From Pseudomonas sp. (lineage in GTDB: Bacteria > Pseudomonadota > Gammaproteobacteria > Pseudomonadales > Pseudomonadaceae): a stretch of 8,084 nucleotides of DNA. The position numbers were made by a program, and so were the translations under genes. Shown here piece after piece: positions 5,322 through 8,084 of this stretch. The stretch lies in the NCBI GenBank assembly GCA_003527165.1, contig DPSI01000098.1:1-8084 (forward strand), given 5' to 3'. The first letter of the stretch is position 1, and each line of letters begins with the position of its first letter. Below the pieces are notes generated by a model, which was not told the origin of the DNA, searched no databases, and was given only the letters and a program-made list of their open reading frames with translations.

Positions 5322-6542
5322 ATGCAAGCGGACCTCATCATCGTTGGCGCCGGGATGGTCGGCAGTACCCTGGCGTCGGCGCTGCAAGATGCCGGGCTGA
5401 CCATCAAGTTGATCGACGCTGGTCCGCTGGACGTTCAGCCCTTCGCGCTCACCGATCCTTTTGAGCCCCGCGTCAGTGCGCTGTCCGCCGCCAGTCAGCG
5501 GATTCTCGAACGTGTCGGTGCCTGGCCGGGCATCACCAACCGCCGCGCCAGCCCCTACACGGACATGCGCGTATGGGATGGCTCCGGTACCGGGCAGATC
5601 CATTTTTCCGCAGCATCGGTGCATGCCGAGGTGCTCGGTCACATCGTCGAGAACCGTGTGGTGCAGGACGCTCTGCTGGATGCCTTGAGAAGCCGTGGCT
5701 CGGTCGAGCTGATAGCCGGTGCGCGCCTGGAGCAACTGCAGCAGAACGAAGCTGGATGGTCCCTGACCCTTGCCGATGGGAAACAACTTAGCGCCAGCCT
5801 GGTGGTTGCGGCCGATGGTGCCAATTCCGCAGTCCGCCGCCTGGCGGGTTTCGAAACGCGCGAATGGGATTACCTGCATCACGCCATTGTGACCAGCGTG
5901 CGCTGCGTCGAGCCGAATCAGCGGACGGCTTGGCAGCGTTTCACGGATGACGGCCCGCTGGCGTTCCTGCCGTTGCTGCGCCAAGACGACCCGCATTGGT
6001 GCTCCATCGTCTGGTCGGTTACCGAGGGCGAGGCGCAGCGTTTGATGGCGCTGGACGATGAAGCGTTTCGTCAGGCGCTTGGGCGAGCGTTCGAATACCG
6101 ACTGGGCGAGGTGCTGGAAGCCGATCCGCGGCTGTGCATCCCGCTGCGGCAACGCCACGCCAAGCGTTATGTGCAGCCTGGCCTGGCTTTGATTGGAGAC
6201 GCCGCGCACACCATCCATCCACTGGCAGGACAGGGCGTCAACCTCGGGTTGCTCGATGCCGCGGTGCTTGCAGAGGTCCTGCTTGCGGCCATCGCTCGTG
6301 GTGCGCCGCTGGGCGACTCACGTGTGCTGGGGCGTTTCGAGCGGCGCCGGATGCCACATAACCTGACCATGATGGCTGCGATGGAGGGCTTCGAACGCCT
6401 GTTCCAGGCCGACCCTCTGCCGCTGCGCTGGCTGCGCAACGCGGGTCTGAAAGGTATTCAGGCGTTACCTGAAGCCAAGGCTTTGTTCGTGCGTCAGGCC
6501 TTGGGCTTGAGCGGTGATCTGCCGGACCTGGCGCGATTCTGA
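5322..6542 (+). CDS. ubiI: FAD-dependent 2-octaprenylphenol hydroxylase UbiI (VisC)
   Basis: UbiI catalyses the C5 hydroxylation step of ubiquinone synthesis and is a paralogue of UbiH. The 406-residue product has VGAGMVGST (Gly9, Gly11, Gly14), the AADGANSAVRR motif around Asp165-Gly166, QRFTDDGPLAFLPL, and GDAAHTIHPLAGQGVNLGL from about residue 292. The canonical GDAAH here, against GNAAH in the neighbour, and the ALSAASQRILERVGAW segment near residues 50-65 point to UbiI. The start ATG has an excellent Shine-Dalgarno (AGGAGAG, 5310-5316). In P. aeruginosa the third ring hydroxylation is done by a Coq7-type enzyme encoded elsewhere, which would explain the absence of a third paralogue here. 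Transcription may continue from ubiH or start in the 167-bp gap. It could be mistaken for UbiF, but the neighbourhood favours UbiI. Confidence 0.93.
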   Translation: MQADLIIVGAGMVGSTLASALQDAGLTIKLIDAGPLDVQPFALTDPFEPRVSALSAASQRILERVGAWPGITNRRASPYTDMRVWDGSGTGQIHFSAASVHAEVLGHIVENRVVQDALLDALRSRGSVELIAGARLEQLQQNEAGWSLTLADGKQLSASLVVAADGANSAVRRLAGFETREWDYLHHAIVTSVRCVEPNQRTAWQRFTDDGPLAFLPLLRQDDPHWCSIVWSVTEGEAQRLMALDDEAFRQALGRAFEYRLGEVLEADPRLCIPLRQRHAKRYVQPGLALIGDAAHTIHPLAGQGVNLGLLDAAVLAEVLLAAIARGAPLGDSRVLGRFERRRMPHNLTMMAAMEGFERLFQADPLPLRWLRNAGLKGIQALPEAKALFVRQALGLSGDLPDLARF

Positions 6543-6584
6543 TCCCTGCTAGCCGTAGCCTGGCGCTCGGCGCGAATTGTCGCG

Positions 6585-6613
6585 TTGAGAAAGTAAATGA
6601 CATTCACTACTAT
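6585..6613 (+). promoter_or_regulatory. Sigma70-type promoter overlapped by a Fur-box-like sequence
   Basis: TTGAGA (6585-6590, five of six) and TACTAT (6608-6613, four of six) are 17 bp apart, the best-spaced promoter in the window. It lies 35 bp before the iron-binding-protein gene. Two registers of the 19-bp Fur consensus, offset by 6 bp, fall over the spacer. By hand count 6587-6605 matches 11 of 19 and 6593-6611 matches 12 of 19, with a central AATGACATT dyad. Fur bound there would block RNA polymerase when iron is plentiful. The promoter is fairly convincing. The Fur site is a moderate match, made more plausible by the gene it serves. Confidence 0.55.
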
Positions 6614-6616
6614 TTG

Positions 6617-6640
6617 GCCTCTTTCACGGATACAAGAGGC
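6617..6640 (+). promoter_or_regulatory. Inverted repeat covering the ribosome binding site of the iron-binding protein gene
   Basis: GCCTCTT (6617-6623) and AAGAGGC (6634-6640) are perfect inverted copies with a 10-nt loop. The right arm holds the Shine-Dalgarno AAGAGG (6634-6639), 8 nt from the ATG at 6648, so pairing would hide it. The predicted start point from the promoter above is near 6620, inside the left arm. The full stem would therefore form only in transcripts beginning further upstream, for example read-through from ubiI. Confidence 0.4.
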
Positions 6641-6647
6641 ATGACCC

Positions 6648-7649
6648 ATGCAGGCAAGCAAAGGCTTACTCGCCGCTCTGACGCTCACTGCGCTGTCGGG
6701 CGCTGTGCAAGCTGCCGATGAAGTAGTGGTTTACTCCTCGCGGATCGACGAGCTGATCAAGCCCGTTTTCGATGCGTATACGGCGAAAACAGGCGTCAAC
6801 GTCAAGTTCATCACCGACAAGGAAGCTCCGCTGATGGCCCGCATCAAGGCCGAAGGCGAGAATACTCCGGCAGATCTGCTGCTGACGGTGGACGGCGGCA
6901 ACCTGTGGCAGGCCGAAGAAATGGGCATCCTGCAACCGCTCGATTCGCAGATGATAAAAGACAATATTCCTGCCCAATACCGTTCCTCTACCAATGCCTG
7001 GACCGGCCTGTCGCTTCGCGCGCGGACCATCGTCTATTCGCCAGAGCGGGTCGAAGAGGGCGAGCTGACAACCTACGAAGCGCTGGCGGACGAACGCTGG
7101 GAAGGCCGTTTGTGCCTGCGCACCAGCAAGAAGGTCTACAACCAGTCATTGACGGCCACCCTGATCGAAACCCACGGTGCCGAGAAGACCGAAGAGATCA
7201 TCACGGGTTGGGTGAACAATCTCGCAACCGACGTCTTTGCCGATGATAACGCCGTGATTCAGGCGGTCGCCGCGGGGCAGTGCGACGTGGGCATCGTCAA
7301 TAGCTATTATTATGGGCGCCTGCATGCGCAGGATCCGGATCTGAGAGCCAAGCTATTCTGGCCGAACCAGGAAGGCCGTGGCGTGCACGTCAATCTCTCC
7401 GGCATCGGTCTGACCAAACATGCGCCGCACCCTGAGGCCGCGCAGAAGCTGGTCGAGTGGATGACCACGGCCGAGGCGCAAAGCATATTCGCCGACACCA
7501 ACATGGAATTCCCGGCCAATCCGGGCGTGAAACCTTCGGCGGAAGTCGCCGCATGGGGCGATTTCAAGGCGGATACCATTCCAGTCGAGGTTGCCGGCAA
7601 GCGGCAGGCCGAGGCCATCATGCTAATGGACCGCGCTGGCTGGAGGTAA
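6648..7649 (+). CDS. Fe(3+) ABC transporter periplasmic substrate-binding protein (FbpA/FutA-like)
   Basis: The 333-residue product is a periplasmic ferric-ion binding protein that would deliver iron to an inner-membrane ABC permease. A Sec signal peptide is clear: MQASK, hydrophobic core [14 protein letters not shown], cleavage after VQA at residue 22. The mature protein opens EVVVYSSR, the FbpA/FutA pattern with Tyr29 as a likely iron ligand. It keeps [14 protein letters not shown] and the tyrosine cluster NSYYYGR (Tyr220-Tyr222; about 198-200 in mature numbering), matching the paired iron-binding tyrosines of FbpA (195/196). The ending FPANPGV is usual for the family. The start has AAGAGG at 8 nt. 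It resembles what I know as PA5217 of P. aeruginosa. A permease gene follows. The overlapping Fur-like site fits iron repression. A specificity for another trivalent or chelated metal is possible but less likely. Confidence 0.94.
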   Translation: MQASKGLLAALTLTALSGAVQAADEVVVYSSRIDELIKPVFDAYTAKTGVNVKFITDKEAPLMARIKAEGENTPADLLLTVDGGNLWQAEEMGILQPLDSQMIKDNIPAQYRSSTNAWTGLSLRARTIVYSPERVEEGELTTYEALADERWEGRLCLRTSKKVYNQSLTATLIETHGAEKTEEIITGWVNNLATDVFADDNAVIQAVAAGQCDVGIVNSYYYGRLHAQDPDLRAKLFWPNQEGRGVHVNLSGIGLTKHAPHPEAAQKLVEWMTTAEAQSIFADTNMEFPANPGVKPSAEVAAWGDFKADTIPVEVAGKRQAEAIMLMDRAGWR

Positions 7650-7661
7650 AGCAGCCATAAG

Positions 7662-7696
7662 CTTGAAGTCATTAGCTTGAAGTTTGAAGCTTGAAG
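7662..7696 (+). repeat. Left heptamer array, consensus CTTGAAG, five units
   Basis: Five 7-bp units run in register: CTTGAAG (7662), a degenerate TCATTAG (7669), CTTGAAG (7676), TTTGAAG (7683) and CTTGAAG (7690). The array begins 12 bp after the stop codon of the iron-binding protein gene and is more AT-rich than its surroundings. Each unit can pair with the units of the right array at six of seven positions. Confidence 0.85.
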
Positions 7697-7743
7697 AAAA
7701 AGCGAAAAGCCTAGCTGGCATCAGCGAAACAGCCGCAAGCTTG
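7697..7743. other. Spacer between the two heptamer arrays
   Basis: These 47 bp, starting with A5, would be the loop if the two arrays paired. They contain AAGCTTG just before the right array and a short CTAGCTGGCA stretch. No ORF or promoter is visible. Confidence 0.4.
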
Positions 7744-7785
7744 CTTCCAGCTTCCAGCTTCCAGCTTCCAGCTTCCAGCTTCCAG
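7744..7785 (-). repeat. Right heptamer array, six perfect copies of CTTCCAG (CTGGAAG on the minus strand)
   Basis: Six identical head-to-tail copies of CTTCCAG fill 7744-7785 without a single change. Read on the minus strand the unit is CTGGAAG, which differs from the left-array unit CTTGAAG by one base. The two arrays are thus inverted relatives. Perfect identity among the six copies suggests recent expansion or slippage. From memory, such GAAGCT-containing heptamers occur in intergenic regions of pseudomonads; I cannot check that here. Confidence 0.9.
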
Positions 7786-7791
7786 TGCCGT

Positions 7792-7797
7792 TATACT
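7792..7797 (+). promoter_or_regulatory. Isolated -10-like box TATACT before the permease gene
   Basis: TATACT matches the -10 consensus at five of six positions, but the repeat array upstream offers no -35 at 16-18 bp (CAGCTT at best). A start about 7 bp on would place the terminator-like hairpin at the very 5' end of the transcript. It could give the permease a private promoter, or it may be chance. Confidence 0.3.
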
Positions 7798-7799
7798 CG

Positions 7800-7833
7800 A
7801 CGCCCCTGGCATGCCGGGGGCGTTGTCTTTTTT
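7800..7833 (+). terminator. Rho-independent terminator-like hairpin between binding-protein and permease genes
   Basis: ACGCCCCTGG (7800-7809) pairs with CCGGGGGCGT (7814-7823) as a 10-bp stem with one G-U pair and a 4-nt loop CATG. After TGTC there is a run of six T residues (7828-7833). It ends 15 bp before the permease start codon and lies inside what should be one transport operon. The likely effect is partial termination, giving more binding protein than permease. Confidence 0.75.
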
Positions 7834-7848
7834 ACGTCCGAGGCTTGC

Positions 7849-8084
7849 GTGTCCCACCCCGTCGAGCACCGCTGGTATCCCATTTCCTTCGCCGTCGCGT
7901 CGCTGGTGCTGTTGCCGCTGAGCGTCCTGCTGTTCAGGTGGCGCGACATCGATTCCGGCATCTGGTGGCACCTCTGGCAAACCCAGATGCCGCGTCTGTT
8001 GGGCAATACGCTGACGCTGGTACTGGGCGTCGGGGTCGGCGTAACCGTGCTTGGGGTCAGTCTGGCCTGGCTGACGTCATTGTG
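7849..8084 (+). CDS. Iron ABC transporter permease (FbpB-like), N-terminal part, truncated by window edge
   Basis: From a GTG at 7849 the frame is open to the window end, giving 78 residues. A polar start (SHPVEHRWYP) is followed by a first membrane segment (about 12-30, SFAVASLVLLPLSVLLF). A periplasmic stretch with DSGIWWHLWQTQMPRLL comes next, then the second membrane segment beginning GNTLTLVLGVGVGVTVLG. The phrase LxNTLxLxxGVxxxxxxxGxxLAWL is characteristic of FbpB/FutB-type ferric permeases, which have about 520 residues and two fused permease halves. GTG is preferred because GAGG (7840-7843) lies 5 nt upstream and no in-frame ATG is found nearby. It should form the inner-membrane channel for the upstream binding protein, with the ATPase expected further on or elsewhere. 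It resembles PA5216 of P. aeruginosa. Confidence 0.9.
   Translation, partial: MSHPVEHRWYPISFAVASLVLLPLSVLLFRWRDIDSGIWWHLWQTQMPRLLGNTLTLVLGVGVGVTVLGVSLAWLTSL

Noticed and set aside
5013..6218. A 401-codon antisense ORF across ubiI and the end of ubiH
   Set aside because: It lies opposite a clear FAD monooxygenase gene, has no recognisable domain, and long antisense frames are expected with GC-rich third positions.
7662..7785. CRISPR array or insertion-sequence remnant
   Set aside because: Units are 7 bp with no unique spacers between them, and there are no cas genes, transposase fragments or target-site duplications.
1..8084. A new defence or mobile system
   Set aside because: All sizeable genes are recognisable core genes in a conserved order, with uniform composition and no integrase, toxin-antitoxin or phage signature.

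Overview
The window looks like core chromosome of a gamma-proteobacterium of the Pseudomonas / Stutzerimonas type. It is GC-rich with GC-rich third codon positions. The encoded proteins and their order (EVE protein, FthC, 6S RNA, ZapA and a ZapB-like protein, then divergent YgfB-PepP-UbiH-UbiI, then an iron ABC transporter) match the arrangement I know from pseudomonads. The placement is from recall of gene order and protein motifs, not from a search.

Left part (1-1948). A truncated EVE-domain protein gene runs off the left edge on the minus strand. A 49-codon single-pass membrane protein with a very strong ribosome binding site follows on the plus strand. It converges on fthC (5-formyltetrahydrofolate cyclo-ligase, minus strand). 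Directly upstream of fthC lies ssrS, encoding 6S RNA, with a TATAAT box and a 12-bp closing stem. Upstream of that are zapA and a small coiled-coil ZapB-like gene, overlapping by 4 bp. All but the small membrane gene read leftward.

Middle part (1949-6542). A 124-bp divergent spacer separates the zap genes from a rightward set: ygfB, pepP, ubiH and ubiI. The first three are nearly contiguous (gaps of 14 and 2 bp). A 167-bp gap with no recognisable gene precedes ubiI, which has its own good Shine-Dalgarno. UbiH and UbiI are paralogous FAD monooxygenases of ubiquinone synthesis.

Right part (6543-8084). A second rightward unit encodes a periplasmic ferric-iron binding protein and the start of its inner-membrane permease. 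The upstream 105-bp gap holds a good sigma70-type promoter whose spacer and -10 overlap a Fur-box-like sequence. The 199-bp gap between the two transport genes is the most unusual stretch. It has two arrays of 7-bp repeats in opposite orientation that could form an imperfect cruciform or hairpin, a TATACT box, and a rho-independent-terminator-like hairpin with a T6 tract ending 15 bp before the permease start codon.

I found no mobile element, CRISPR, tRNA, rRNA or defence island, and no convincing undescribed multi-gene system. The points most worth a second look are the heptamer arrays and terminator between the transport genes, the fthC Shine-Dalgarno lying inside the 6S RNA closing stem, the Fur-like promoter, and the small membrane protein beside the EVE / 6S RNA / cell-division neighbourhood.
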